Below, one piece after another: positions 26,901-51,200 of a DNA stretch of 64,000 nt (position 1 is the stretch's first letter; the number at the start of each line of letters is the position of its first letter). This DNA comes from Lagopus muta. Taxonomy: Eukaryota > Chordata > Aves > Galliformes > Phasianidae. The notes below the pieces were generated by a model, which was not told the origin of the DNA, did no database searches, and worked only from the letters and a program-made list of their open reading frames with translations. A program made the position numbers and the translations under genes. The stretch covers positions 10,097,469 through 10,161,468 of the forward strand of contig NC_064472.1 in the NCBI RefSeq assembly GCF_023343835.1, written 5' to 3'.

Positions 26901-29801
26901 CGAGAACCTCAGTGTTGTGCCATGTCCTAGAAGAGCATCCTGTCCCTGTGCAGGAGGAGACCTACCAGCGTTGCTGCAGACAGGATGGCAAACAATGACT
27001 GATACGCACATGCAGGGTGGGGGCTCCCCCCTCCTTCTCTGGGGAAACATCTCAAATGGACCCGTGGGACCCTGATGATGGCACTCGCCGTAGCCTGAAA
27101 TGAGGGTGTCTGAGCCCCAAAAAGCACATTTTCCAAGCAGGCAAATTCTGGGGCAGGGAACTGCCATGTAGGGACCATTTCCTGCTTCCATTTCCCTAAC
27201 ATGCTGACTCCTGCTCTCGCAGATTCTGCAGAAGCCAACCCACGATCTGAAGCAGCAGCTGGCTGGGTACTCCAAGCGGGTGGCCAGCTCTGTCACCGAG
27301 CTCATCCAGGCAGCCGAGGCCATGAAGGGTGAGTGCCACGGCCACATCCACCCTTGGGCTGGCACCTGGGGTTCAGCAGCTGATGGGAGGAGGTAGAGTC
27401 AGCGGGAAATAAAGCTGTGCATGGGTTTAACTTCTCTTGGTTCCTATCTCTGCAGGGACAGAGTGGGTTGACCCTGAAGATCCCACGGTCATTGCTGAGA
27501 ATGAATTGCTGGGTGCAGCAGCTGCCATCGAGGCTGCAGCCAAGAAGCTGGAGCAGCTGAAACCAAGGGCCAAGCCCAAGGTAGCGTGGAGTGCTGAGCC
27601 CCACCTCACCTCCCCAGCTCCCTGCCACCTTCCCTGCCCTCCTGTATAGGATTAATGTGCCCATTTTTTGCCTACAGCAAGCGGATGAGAGCCTGGACTT
27701 TGAGGAGCAGATCCTGGAGGCTGCCAAATCAATCGCTGCAGCCACAAGTGCCTTGGTGAAAGCGGCCTCAGCAGCCCAGCGAGAATTGGTGGCCCAAGGA
27801 AAGGTAAGAGGGAAGAGAGTTGAAGTCATCAAGATGCAGAGCTTTCACAGGAGAAGGGTGGATCTGGGGCTGTGGTTGGTCCTATTCTCCAAGGGCTGCC
27901 GACAGCTCCTGTGCCTCACTCACCTCCTGTGCTTAACAGGTGGGAGTCATCCCGGCCAATGCAGTGGATGATGGACAGTGGTCCCAAGGACTCATTTCAG
28001 CTGTGAGTATCAAGGACGCATAGGGGCAGGGGACATCTCGTGTTGGGCAAGATGCTCTCTGTCCTCGTGCTTCTGCACTCTAAAAGAAGTAGCCCCACTG
28101 CTTACTCCCTCTCCCACCATCTGGGGTGTGGCATGGAAGCCAACTGTCCCCATCCTATGTGCCGTGTCCTCCTTGGGACCCTCTCCTGCACCTCTCTGAC
28201 ATCCTCTCTCACTGCAGGCACGCATGGTGGCTGCTGCCACCAACAACCTGTGCGAAGCTGCCAATGCGGCAGTGCAGGGCCACGCCAGTGAGGAGAAACT
28301 GATCTCGTCAGCCAAGCAGGTGGCTGCCTCCACAGCACAGCTACTGGTGGCCTGCAAGGTGAAGGCTGATCATGACTCAGAGGCTATGAAGAGGCTCCAG
28401 GTGAGTCCCTAGAGCCCCAGCTGCCTCCTCCAGGTTCCTGAAGATTCACCTCTGTGCTTGAGTGGTGGATGGGAGCAGGGAGGCATCTAGGATCATGGGA
28501 TGGGGCTGTGGCACTGCTCTTGGTGATTCAGTGGGATGCTGGCTCCACATAGCTTGGACTTCAGTTGCTTGCACGTGTAATCCTGGGCTCCTGTCCACCA
28601 GGCTGGGGTCGCAGAGCTTGGGGACATTCATGGCTGATGGCCTGGCTTGGGAATGCCTGAAATGTATGCACCAGATCCCTGGCATTAAAGTCTGGGGACA
28701 TGTTTTGATGTGGCCATCTCCGTGGCTGCAGGGCAGAGGTGAATGCCCACGTGCTGCAGGAGGGATCCCAATGGGACCTCGGAGGTGTCATCTGGGGCCA
28801 AAGGCTGGGATGGGACAGTCCCTGCCCCATTGCTCATGTGGGAGCAGAGCAAGGGAGCCCATGTGCTCTCAGTCAGGAGCAGCAGTGCCTGAAATGGTCA
28901 TGAGCAGTTGTGGTGGCAGCAAGCCATGAGCAGGAAGCTCTGCCGGCATGTCGCCTTCTCCCAGCTGCCTCTTCTGCACACAAGCCCATCTGGCACAGGG
29001 GTTCCCCCCCAAGGCAGCAGTTGTACCCTTGGCTGACTGTAATACTCCCCTTTTTTCCCCAACTCCAGGCTGCTGGCAATGCTGTGAAGAGAGCATCGGA
29101 CAATCTGGTGAAGGCAGCACAGAAGGCAGCCGCCTTCCAGGACCATGATGAGACAGTGGTGGTGAAGGAGAAGATGGTGGGAGGAATTGCACAGGTGAGG
29201 AGTGGGGCTGCTTCCATAGGGCAGGGTGGCTCTGGCTGCCTACAAGGCCATATTTATCATCTGCCAACATGGGTCACTGAACAGCACTGCAAGCTGGGAA
29301 GTTGCTCCCGTCCCACACAGCAGAGCTTGATACTCTTCCTACTGTTTAGCAGTGGGCACAGCCAGCAAATATGTACCGATGTGTTTGGGGTAACATCTGC
29401 ACCATCCCAGTGCCACGGGGTGTGTGAAGGGTAGAACGCTGTTCAAGGGACAGGCACAGCCCTATGTGGCATGGCACAAGTCCCAGCTTCGTGAGTTGGA
29501 TGTGGGACCTGTCTGCAGGACACTGTGGGCTGTATCTCATGAGCACCGTGCATATTGCGACCACAGAGGGTGCTTAGCCGTAATTGTGGCTGCGATGGGA
29601 GGATGCAGAGCGAGATGTGCTCCCATCCCTGCCACAGGTGGACAAAGCATCTCATTGCTCTCTCTGCAGATCATCGCCGCCCAGGAGGAGATGCTGCGCA
29701 AGGAGCGGGAGCTGGAGGAGGCGCGTAAGAAGCTGGCCATGATCCGGCAGCAGCAGTACAAGTTCCTGCCCACGGAGCTGCGGGACGAGGAGCAGAACTG
29801 A
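3190..29801 (+). CDS. TLN1: Talin-1, complete coding region (56 constant coding exons, 2541 aa)
   Basis: Talin-1 is the cytosolic adaptor that activates integrins through its FERM head and links them to actin and vinculin through a rod of helical bundles at focal adhesions. The start ATG at 3190 has a strong context (GCCGCCACC before it) in an exon whose acceptor is at 3154-3155; the stop is TGA at 29799-29801. I joined 56 exons by GT-AG rules (one GC-AG), and reading frame is kept at every junction. They sum to 7626 nt, or 2541 residues plus stop, the known talin-1 length. Domains in order are F0-F3 (about 1-400), linker (401-481), rod R1-R13 and the C-terminal dimerisation helix (about 2493-2541). 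Exon coordinates are in the block entries that follow. An extra 51-nt cassette exon would make 2558 residues. Confidence 0.97.
3815..3900 (-). mobile_element. Short CR1 LINE fragment
   Basis: Begins AGAATCACTGAATTGTAGGG, then GTTGAAGGAACCTCTGGTCTAACCCC, the reverse complement of the conserved CR1 3' end. Only the terminal ~80 bases are recognisable. It lies in the first coding intron of TLN1. Confidence 0.55.
8066..8300 (-). mobile_element. CR1 LINE 3' fragment
   Basis: Antisense CR1: GATCACTAAGGTCATCTAGT, CCAACCACCAGCCCGTCCCC and later TTCTTAATATCCAACCTGAA follow the CR1 consensus order. It is 5' truncated and lies in the TLN1 intron 7918-8479. Confidence 0.85.
9084..11203 (+). CDS. TLN1: TLN1 part 2: calpain-sensitive linker and rod bundle R1 (residues 403-665)
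   Basis: Exons: 9084-9160, 9316-9496, 9645-9758, 10014-10122, 10769-10977 and 11105-11203. The first two cover the flexible linker, including the calpain cleavage motif VLQ-QQF around residue 433 that separates head from rod. The remainder encodes helices of R1, rich in Ala and in spaced hydrophobic residues as expected for talin rod bundles. The last exon ends after residue 665 in phase 0, so the 51-nt cassette exon downstream can be inserted without a frameshift. Intron 10123-10768 contains a sense-strand CR1. Confidence 0.95.
10195..10515 (+). mobile_element. CR1 LINE 3' fragment
   Basis: Sense CR1 3' end: TTTAGATTGGATATCAGGGA, GTGGTGAGGCACTGGCA, AAGGCCAGGTTGGACGGGGC and a terminal GTATGATTGTATGA, in TLN1 intron 10123-10768. 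Confidence 0.87.
11394..11444 (+). CDS. TLN1: TLN1 in-frame 51-nt cassette exon (17 aa), matching mammalian exon 17b
   Basis: Between the exons ending at 11203 and beginning at 12887 there is a 51-nt open segment flanked by TAG at 11391-11393 and the donor GTAAAA at 11445. It is exactly 17 codons, phase 0 on both sides, and reads MPESRRAWIPPSSDPKT. It inserts after residue 665, at the R1/R2 boundary. Mammalian TLN1 has an alternatively spliced exon 17b at this junction, which to my recollection also encodes 17 residues. Both splice sites here look weak (short pyrimidine tract, GTAAAA donor), as is usual for a regulated cassette. Expression is not shown by sequence. Confidence 0.75.
12887..24013 (+). 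CDS. TLN1: TLN1 part 3: rod bundles R2 to R12 (residues 666-2255)
   Basis: Exons: 12887-13054, 13236-13530, 13725-13891, 14005-14133, 14274-14387, 14761-14874, 14956-15090, 15180-15308, 15407-15509, 15587-15795, 15882-16001, 16141-16338, 16564-16703, 17053-17146, 17294-17383, 17580-17702, 17806-17949, 18057-18218, 18325-18465, 18573-18754, 19094-19226, 19569-19670, 19800-19970, 20122-20271, 20601-20702, 20860-20979, 21092-21238, 22117-22283, 22556-22739, 23002-23127, 23418-23534, 23614-23799 and 23906-24013. All keep frame across junctions. They encode the Ala-rich four- and five-helix bundles that hold cryptic vinculin-binding helices and the R7-R8 module (RIAM, DLC1 and paxillin-family ligands in known talins). 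The intron 21239-22116 shows no recognisable element. Confidence 0.95.
14458..14575 (-). mobile_element. CR1 LINE fragment
   Basis: Antisense CR1-like text, including CAGGCTGCCCAGGGCCCCAT and CTCCAGGGATGGGGCATCCA, in TLN1 intron 14388-14760. Both termini are eroded. Confidence 0.6.
24014..27222 (+). other. Longest internal TLN1 intron (3.2 kb)
   Basis: This intron separates the R12 exon ending at 24013 from the R13 exon beginning at 27223. Both flanking sites are phase 0. I see no gene, CR1 element or RNA gene in it. The only notable item is the acceptor-CCG-donor configuration at 26478-26480, listed separately. The open frames on both strands around 25.6-26.8 kb have no family resemblance and look like chance. 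Confidence 0.6.
26478..26480 (+). other. Possible 3-nt microexon or recursive splice site in the long TLN1 intron
   Basis: A long pyrimidine-rich tract ends in GTGCAG (26472-26477), followed by only CCG and then a near-consensus donor GTGAGTAAG (26481-26489). It lies in a phase 0 intron, so use as a microexon would insert one Pro after residue 2255 without changing frame. Alternatively it could act as a stepping-stone acceptor-donor pair. Chance juxtaposition cannot be excluded from sequence. Confidence 0.25.
27223..29801 (+). CDS. TLN1: TLN1 part 4: rod bundle R13 and dimerisation helix (residues 2256-2541)
   Basis: Exons: 27223-27328, 27456-27580, 27678-27803, 27940-28002, 28218-28400, 29069-29194 and 29670-29801. 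R13 forms the THATCH actin-binding site with the C-terminal amphipathic helix, which is visible as a charged heptad-like run (EEMLRKERELEEARKKL) in the last exon. The protein ends ELRDEEQN. The introns 28401-29068 and 29195-29669 hold nothing I recognise. Confidence 0.95.
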
Positions 29802-30764
29802 GCCCCGCGCCTCTGCGCTGCGCCCAGGCAGAGCCCTCCCGCCACTCACTGCACAGACTGCTGCCGCCGGCTCCTATTTAAGACACCCCACCTCCAACAA
29901 CACTGGGCTGCCTCGGGAGACCAGTGCCCTGCCCGCACCGGTGCACCAGGACTAACCCAGACACCGTGCAGCACCTGCGCTGCTGCTTCGCCACCCAGCC
30001 CGCCTCTCCACGCAGCACACCGGGCTGGGAGCCTGTCCTGGGGCAGCTCAAGGTGCCCCTGGGGCCCGAGGCTCCCTGCTGCCTGAGGCCTGGCCCTTCA
30101 CACCTTTCAGGACTTTCCTCGTGCCTTCTTGTCCTCTCTCTTGCTTCTTTCTTCTCCCTCCTCCAGGTGGGAGCGGGTGAGGCCTGTGCCTTGCCCTTGT
30201 TTGGGGATCATCTCTGCACCTTCCCTTGTGCCTCGCACAGAGCCTCCCTTCACCTCTATGCCTTACTGCTGGCTGAACGCCCCTACACTCCTCAGCAGCA
30301 GTCTCCCAGGAGGCACCGTGCACCCTCCTCAGTGCCTCCGCTTGGGGGCCGGTGCCATGGCTTTTCCCCAGGAGCTGCTGTTCCCATCTTGTTGCCTCCC
30401 AGCCAGCTCTGCCTTCCTTCTCCTTCCCAAGTGCCTGCATTGTTTTCTGAGATCTTCAGTATTTTTTATAACTTTTAAATTTCTGTAGTATTGAGCCTGC
30501 AGCTTTCCAAGTTCATTTATCCCCTCGCTCACATTGCCCCCACTAACCCCCAGAGCCCAGCGCCTGCCCTGGGGCTGGGAGCCCACAGCTCCCCACCCCT
30601 CCTGGCTCTGGGACCTCCCTCCCTCCCTCCCCTTTGCACTCGCTGAGGCTTTTCTCACTATTTTGATACTTTGAGCATCCCATATTACACATGGAAGGAA
30701 ACCACCTCCCCCGACGCTCCGGGGTGGGTGGATGCGGATGGCTCTTCGGAAAGACGCTTTCATC

Positions 30765-30770
30765 AATAAA
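30765..30770 (+). terminator. TLN1: TLN1 polyadenylation signal AATAAA
   Basis: Canonical AATAAA about 960 nt after the TLN1 stop, followed by a T/GT-rich stretch. The region 29802-30785 is therefore read as the 3'UTR. Confidence 0.85.
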
Positions 30771-30789
30771 AGTGTTTTTTCTGCTTGGA

Positions 30790-44746
<13,957 letters not shown>

Positions 44747-44947
44747 GCTGCCTGGGGAGCCCTCATCCCCCTTCCCTATCCCACACGTGCACCCCACTGG
44801 CACGCTCAGGACGTCACCAGCTGAACTGCATTTTGGCCAAATCCACACATCCATTGAGAAGGGAAACCCTGCAGCCTTGCACCATGGCTCGGGGGCGTCT
44901 TGTCTGTGCACAGCCTGAATGGCTTTGTCCTGTCTTCATGTTCAAAT

Positions 44948-44953
44948 ATTAAA
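44948..44953 (+). terminator. TPM2: Distal TPM2 polyadenylation signal ATTAAA
   Basis: ATTAAA about 200 nt after the exon 9d stop, followed by a GT-rich stretch. It is the only plausible signal after 9d and probably serves the 9c-like exon as well. Confidence 0.7.
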
Positions 44954-46529
44954 GCAGTTTAACAAGAAGGATGGGTGTGAATGGTCCTTGTGGGTGGGAA
45001 TGGGCATTGAGACCTCTGCAGGGACCTTGTGATGTGGCAGGAGCAGTTTGGATGGGAGTGATAGGAGTTCCTTAGGATGCACAGGAAACCTCAGTCTCAA
45101 GGGCAATCCAAACTTAGCATCCTCCTCAAGCACACAGTGACAGAGATATGTCACCAGCCTGTCCCCTTCCACCCCAGTACATTATCTGCCTGGCACTTGG
45201 GTAAGCCACAGGATCCTTGGCTCTCTCCTATTGACTCTGCTTCATGACCCATGCAAACAGTGCCACATGGGCACGTGTACAAGTGCATGACTACACACAT
45301 ACACACACTACTACCTTCCAGTGTCTCACCCAGCTCAGTATCTGCACCACTCGCATTTTCTACTACCAGATGCTGAACGCCTGCCTAAGGGACAGCTATA
45401 TAAACTAGCAAGTATTAATACAGCAGGCAACCAATTCCCAGAGCGTTCAGGAAGTTTCCTCCCACTCTGTTGTAATTTCTCCAACACAAAGAGAAGAGCA
45501 GCAGGATGTATCTCATAGCTGTCACCAAATGGGGGTGGACTCCCTGGGGATGCCCAAAGCCATCATCCAGTCCCGCCCTCTGCTTCGGGCCCCCTGTGGC
45601 TTGCATGGAGCCCAGCTGTCTCACACTGTTTGGCGGATATCCCTTTGACAGCATAGCCTTATGTGGCCAGGAAGCATAATTCATGCTGACCCCTTGCTGG
45701 GCTAAGCCATCAACCTAGCAAGCAACAGGGAGAGCTTTCCCATCCACTTTCCTTTATTTGCTGTGCCTCCTGGCTCACAGAAGAAAGGCGGAGACACAAG
45801 TTCTTTCCTACCCAGGTACAGCTGGCTTCCTGCCCTCCTCATGGTCTCCAAATCATATTTGCAACTCTGAATTGCATCTGGCAATGCGCAAAAGGCATCT
45901 TTCACACAGGGACTCTCCATTCCCTGCCTTGGTGCTTGTTCCTGATTGGGTTGTGGCATCCCAGGATGTGCTGGAAGGGAGACATTGCTCTCCTAGCAGA
46001 GCCTGTCCTGTGCAAGGATTGGAGTTTTTCTTTGGGTCTGCCTTGCTTCCATACAGTACATCACTGTGTTGAGTGGTGTTAGGTAAAAGCACCTTCCTGA
46101 AATGGATTTGTCTTGCTGTAAAAGAGCAAGTCAAAACCACAGCCTTTCCCTGTGAGCAGCACCCTATCCTGCAAACAAGCCTGCCCAGACTTCCTATCAG
46201 GGTGCGTCCCCACCACTCAGTCTCTGGGCGTCCCTTCCTGCTGGGACAAAGAGCCCTTTCACACCCAGTGATTTTCCCCATTCCAGCCTCCTGGATTGGG
46301 TCGGTCCATTTAACCATTTACTTCCCTATGCCAGATCCTTCTTCTTCACCTCTAAACTCTCAATTTCTGCAAGGGCCTGGAAGCTGCTCCCAGAGTAATG
46401 CTCTGCCTATGACCACCAGCTGATCCCCAGTTCTGCTTTTCGCTCACCCTCTGCTCCCCTTTTTTCTTCAAGAAGGAGAAGCACCAGGAGGCTGGTGCTG
46501 GCCAAGAGTCAGCTGGGAGCCACATCCGT

Positions 46530-46910
46530 GCCACACCGCCCTGCCACGGGCTGGTTGCCTCCACCAGCTCAGGCTGCCCAGGGCCCCATTCCAACCTGGA
46601 CTTGAGCACGTCCAGGCATGGGGCACCACAGCTCTCTGGGCAGCAGTGGCAGCACCTCACCTCCCTCTCAATGAAAAATGTCCCCAGCATCCAATCTGGA
46701 TCCCTCCTCTTTTAGTTTAAAGCCATTCCTTCTTTCTTATCACTGTCTGCCCATGCAAAAAGTTTGGTCACTCCCCTACTCATGAACATTGGAAGGCTGC
46801 AATAAGGACTCCCTGGGGCCTTCTCTTCTCCAGGCTGAACATCCCCAGCCTTTCTTCATAGCTCCCAGCTCCCTCAGCCTTTCTTCATAGGAGAGGTATT
46901 CCATCTCCAT
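46530..46910 (-). mobile_element. CR1 LINE fragment
   Basis: Antisense CR1: CAGGCTGCCCAGGGCCCCAT, ATGGGGCACCACAGCTCTCT, AAGCCATTCCTTCTTTCTTA, TTCTCTTCTCCAGGCTGAAC and CCCCAGCCTTTCTTCATAG in consensus order. The last phrase appears twice, a local duplication. Confidence 0.87.
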
Positions 46911-46984
46911 TACAGTTCTCCACAACAACCCTCTTTCCAAATTGGAAAGATGTGGATTTGATGGGTGGACTGTTTGATGGATAA

Positions 46985-47545
46985 GAAACTCACTGCAAGA
47001 CCCAAAGCAGCGCGGCCAGCGGGGCGAGGGAGGGGATCCTGCCCCTCTGCTCTGCGCTGTGACACCGCACCTGGAGCGCTGCGTCCACAGCTGGAGTGCT
47101 CAGCACAGCAGAGACGGGGGCCTGCTGGAGAGCGTCCAGAGGAGGGCCGCACGAATGGTCAGGATGGAGCAGCTCCCTGTGAGGACGGGCTGAGAGCTGG
47201 GGCTGTGCAGCCTGGGGAAGAGGAGGCTGAGCGAGACCTGAGGGCGGCCTGCCTGTGTCTAAGAGAGGACAGACTCTGTAGTGATAGGATAGGAGAAATG
47301 GCTTCAAACTGAAAGAAGGGAGATTTATATTGGATATAAGGAAGATTTTCATATTCAGGGTGGTGAGGCACTGGCACAGGTAGTCAGAGAGGTGGTGGAT
47401 GCCCCATCTCTGGAGCCACCCAAGGTCAGAGTGGGGGCTCTGAGCACTTGATGGCTGTTGCGGGTGTCCCTGGTCACTGCACGGGAGTTGGACCGGATGA
47501 CCTTTAAAGATCCCTTCCAACTCACACGATTCTGTGACTGTCCCT
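46985..47545 (+). mobile_element. CR1 LINE fragment
   Basis: Sense CR1 of about 560 bases: CTGGAGAGCGTCCAGAGGAG, GCCTGGGGAAGAGGAGGCTG, TTTATATTGGATATAAGGAA and a 3' end with GATGACCTTTAAAGATCCCT and ACGATTCTGTGACTGT. It is the longest CR1 in the window. Confidence 0.9.
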
Positions 47546-47775
47546 GCGCCCTCCTCTGGACCTGCTCCCGCAGCTCTGCATCCCTCCTGCGCCGGGGGCC
47601 CCCGCCCTGGACGCAATACTGCGGATGGGGCCTCATGAAAGGAGAGTAGAGCAGAGCACGGCAGAGCAGAGGGGACAGGCACCTCCATCTCCCTGCTGCC
47701 CCCCCCTGCTGACAGCCCAAGATGCTGCTGGCTTTCTGGGCCACAAGAACTCACGTCAGTTCGTGTTGAGCCCCA
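47546..47775 (-). mobile_element. CR1 LINE internal fragment
   Basis: Antisense internal CR1: CTCTGGACCTGCTCCCGCAG, GACGCAATACTGCGGATGGG, GCTGGCTTTCTGGGCCACAA and GTTCGTGTTGAGC follow the CR1 order. It directly abuts the preceding sense copy. Confidence 0.82.
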
Positions 47776-47929
47776 AACCACTCGGCTGCTCTTCCCACTC
47801 TCCGCCCAGCCCGTGCAGTTGTGCGGTTTTGCTCTGCCCCAGCCGCAGCACTGCACTGCACTCGCCCACGCTGGCAGCCACGCCAAAGCTCAACCCCACA
47901 TCGCCATGACGGCATCCCCCCTTCCCGGG

Positions 47930-48240
47930 AGGCCCCGCCTCCATCAGGCCCCGCCCACAGCGCAGACCCCTCCCACGCCGAAGCTCCGCCCCGCCCCCGC
48001 AGTCAGACCGCACCCAGTCACGCCCACCCGCAAACCACGCCCCCCTCGGGTGGTCACGCCCATTTTCCCCCCTCCCCGCTCGCCCGCCTCTTCCGGCCCG
48101 GGCGGCGGTGCGCCGCGGCGTGTGACGTCAGGCGGCCCCGGAAGGGCGCGGGCCGGGAGCAGCCGCCGCCGCCGCCGGGCCCCGTCGGGCCCCGTCCCGT
48201 CCCGCCGCAGCCCCACCCCCGTACCACGCGCCCCGCCGCC
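47930..48240 (+). promoter_or_regulatory. CpG-rich, TATA-less APH1 promoter region
   Basis: Very GC-rich sequence with repeated CCCCGCC-type motifs (possible Sp1 sites) directly upstream of the APH1 ATG. A TGTGACGTCA-like element (48120-48129) contains a cAMP-response core. No TATA box is seen, which fits a housekeeping gene. Confidence 0.55.
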
Positions 48241-51200
48241 ATGACGCTCGCCGTTTTTTTCGGGTGTACCTTCATCGCCTTCGGGCCCGCGTTCAGCCTC
48301 TTTCTCTTCACCATCGCCCGCGACCCCCTCCGCATCATCATCCTCATCGCGGGGTCAGTGCGGGGCTGGGGAATGTCGTGGCACGGTACGGTGCTGTGGC
48401 ACTGGTACCGGTGCGGGAGCATCGTGGCACCGGGACGGGAGTGGTACCGGGGTGGGGGACATAGGGCACTGGTGTGGGGGTGGTACCAGTACGGTGACAT
48501 CGGGGCATCTCTATAGGAGCTGTACCGGGGGGGACATGAGGCGCTGGTGTGGTACCGGCTCTGGTACTGGGACTCCAGTATGGGACTGGTACCATTGCGG
48601 GGAGCTCAGGCACCAGTATGGCACTGGTACCAGTGCAGAGATGTCACGGCACCAGTACTGTAGCGTTACCAGTGTGGGAGTGGTGGAGCACCAATTTGGT
48701 GCCAGGGCACCAATCTGGTGCCTGGACACCACTATGGCACTGACAGCAGTGCATGCAGGGGGCTGGCACAGTACTAGTGCTGGTTCAGGTGCCTGAGCAC
48801 CATTCTGGGTGCTGGTGGGCACCTTGTGAGCATGAAAGCACCACCAGTACCACTACTCATACTGGTGCCAGTGTCTGCTCAACCACTGCACTGGTGCCAC
48901 TATAGCTGTGGCACGGCAGGGACGGGGTCTGTAGGAGCATGGGAGCCAGCGGCACTGCAGGACTGGTGCTAGCCCTCCTGCAGCAGGGACTGAGCCCTAC
49001 CATGGCTCTGTGCTGGTGCCCACACAGCTCAGCTGCTGTTTCCCACCTCCCTAGGGCATTTTTCTGGCTAGTCTCACTGCTGCTCTCCTCCCTCATCTGG
49101 TTCATTGCTGTGAAGGCTAGCGACCCACGTGATGAGCCGCTGCAGAAAGGGCTCCTGATCTTCGGGGTGATGTTCTCCGTGTTGCTGCAGGAGGCGTTCC
49201 GCTTCCTCTACTACAAGCTCCTCAGGTAAGGGCAGCTCTGGCCTGGCTCCGGGCTGGGGGCACGTAATGTCGGTGAGCCTGGTGCCAGGAGAAGCCATTC
49301 TGACCCTGTGTGCCACATCATCCTGCTGCTCGGGGTCCCAGTCAGGGGGTTTTATGAGGCAAAAGGTCTTACGGCCAAAATCGCCGCACAGAGATGGGTT
49401 AAGGTGGAGGATGTCTGCGTAGTGAAGAGCAGCCCCAGGTCTGCAGGGCTGGAGGCTGACTGTGTGGTAGTGTCTTCCTGATCTCAGTGTGAGTTGGCTG
49501 TGATTTTAAGCTCCTGTAGCATCCTCACTGCCTGCCCTTCTTGTGACTGGAGTGGGTGGTGCTCCTGCAGCTCATACAAATGCCTGTGGGATGCCAGAGA
49601 CAAGAAGGTTCCCACTTTGCTGCATGGAGGATGCAGAAGGGTGAGGGACCGGCCCTTGTCGCAAGCCTCATCCCTTTCCCAGGAATAGCTCTGCATCAGC
49701 AGAAGGAGCCTGGAGGAGATTCTAAGGCTCCGCAGCACTGCAGTCTGCCCAATCTGGAGCAGTGTTGTGAGTGCAGGATTGCCTTCCCCCAGCCCAGGCT
49801 GCTGTGGGTGGCACACCCCTGCCTGGACAGGGCAAAGTCTGGGCCCAGCCCCGCGGTGTCTGCAGCAGCAGCAAGGAGGAGGAGGAGGAAGAGGAGGAGG
49901 GCTCATGCCGCTCCTTGTGGCAGCACTGCGGCAGGCAGGCAGAGGGTAGCAGAGATCTGTGCTTTGCCCTGCAGAGCCACGGCAGTGCCAGCACCACTGC
50001 CTTCCTGGCTGCACAGTGACATTCAGGACACTTAGCTTTCTGTGTTTCTTTGCCCAAAATTGATTTTTTTCTAGCTTTCAGTGTTTTTCTCTGCACTTCC
50101 TTGCATTTTTTCACCACCTCATAGAAAATACAACTCCTGAGATCTCAGCTCTTTGATGCCTGAACTGTGTTCACAACCAGGGGTGCTGCTGCCTGCAGCA
50201 TCCCACCAGCCGGTGTCTGAGCATTGGTGTGTGCTTGTCTTGCTCTCTGGAAAAAAATTCAAGGAGGTCCCATGGTGCTTGTTGCAGTGACGGCCAGCTT
50301 GGCAGCCACATGCTGCCCTCGGTCAGCACTCCAGGAGCTGTCAGCAGAGTCCTAAATGGTTCTCAGTAACGTGCAGAGTGCCTGTTGATTCATTAATCAA
50401 CCTCAGGGTCATTTAGGACAAGGCCAGGTGCCTGCCAGCAGCAGAACTGTACCCTTTTTTCACACTCATGAGAGGCGTGGGCTGGTGCAGGACAGTCCCC
50501 AGTCCCTTGCCCCATCCATCCAGGGTGCCATGTGGTGCCCCATCACACTGTCCCCTGCAGGAAGGCCATCGAGGGGCTGGTGGCCCTCAGCGAGGACGGC
50601 TGCTCCCCCATCTCCATCCAGCAAATGGCATATGGTGAGTGCTGCATGGGGAAGACGAGGTTGGGTCTCCTGGGGTCTTGGAGGTGCTTGGGTGGGGGGG
50701 GGATTGTGTCCTTGGGGTGTCACAGCCTCTCTGTGTCCTGGCAGTGGCTGGTGTGGGCTTTGGACTCATGAGCGGTGCTTTCTCCATGATCAACCTCCTG
50801 GCGGATGCTCTGGGACCTGGCACCGTGGGCATCCATGGGGACTCACAGCTCTATTTCTTGACCTCAGGTGAGGACAGGATTGTGCCCTGAGCCTTCATCA
50901 CAGGGGTGGCAGACACATAGCTGTATCATAGCCACTTGCAGCCCCAGTCTGTGGTGTTGTAGTCCCCTGTGACCTTGTCCAGCCCTGACCTTGCAGCATT
51001 ACTGAATCTCCATTACCTCCCCACTGTTGTCCCGGCAGCCTTCATGACCATGGTGCTGATCTTCCTGCACACCTTCTGGGGCATCCTCTTTTTCCATGGC
51101 TGTGAGAACCGACACTGGTGGGAGGTCGTGGCCGTCGTTGTCATGCACTTGGCTGTTTCAGGGTCGGTAAGTAGCCGGGAGCAGAGCTCAGTGCTGCCAC

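Larger units (their letters stand above)
44980..47930. other. TPM2-APH1 intergenic region (3 kb)
   Basis: No gene is recognised. 45.0-46.5 kb is unique-looking sequence with a TATA-like stretch near 45399 that leads to no visible exon. 46.5-47.8 kb is a cluster of three CR1 fragments in alternating orientation. From about 47.9 kb the sequence becomes the CpG-rich APH1 promoter. Confidence 0.6.
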
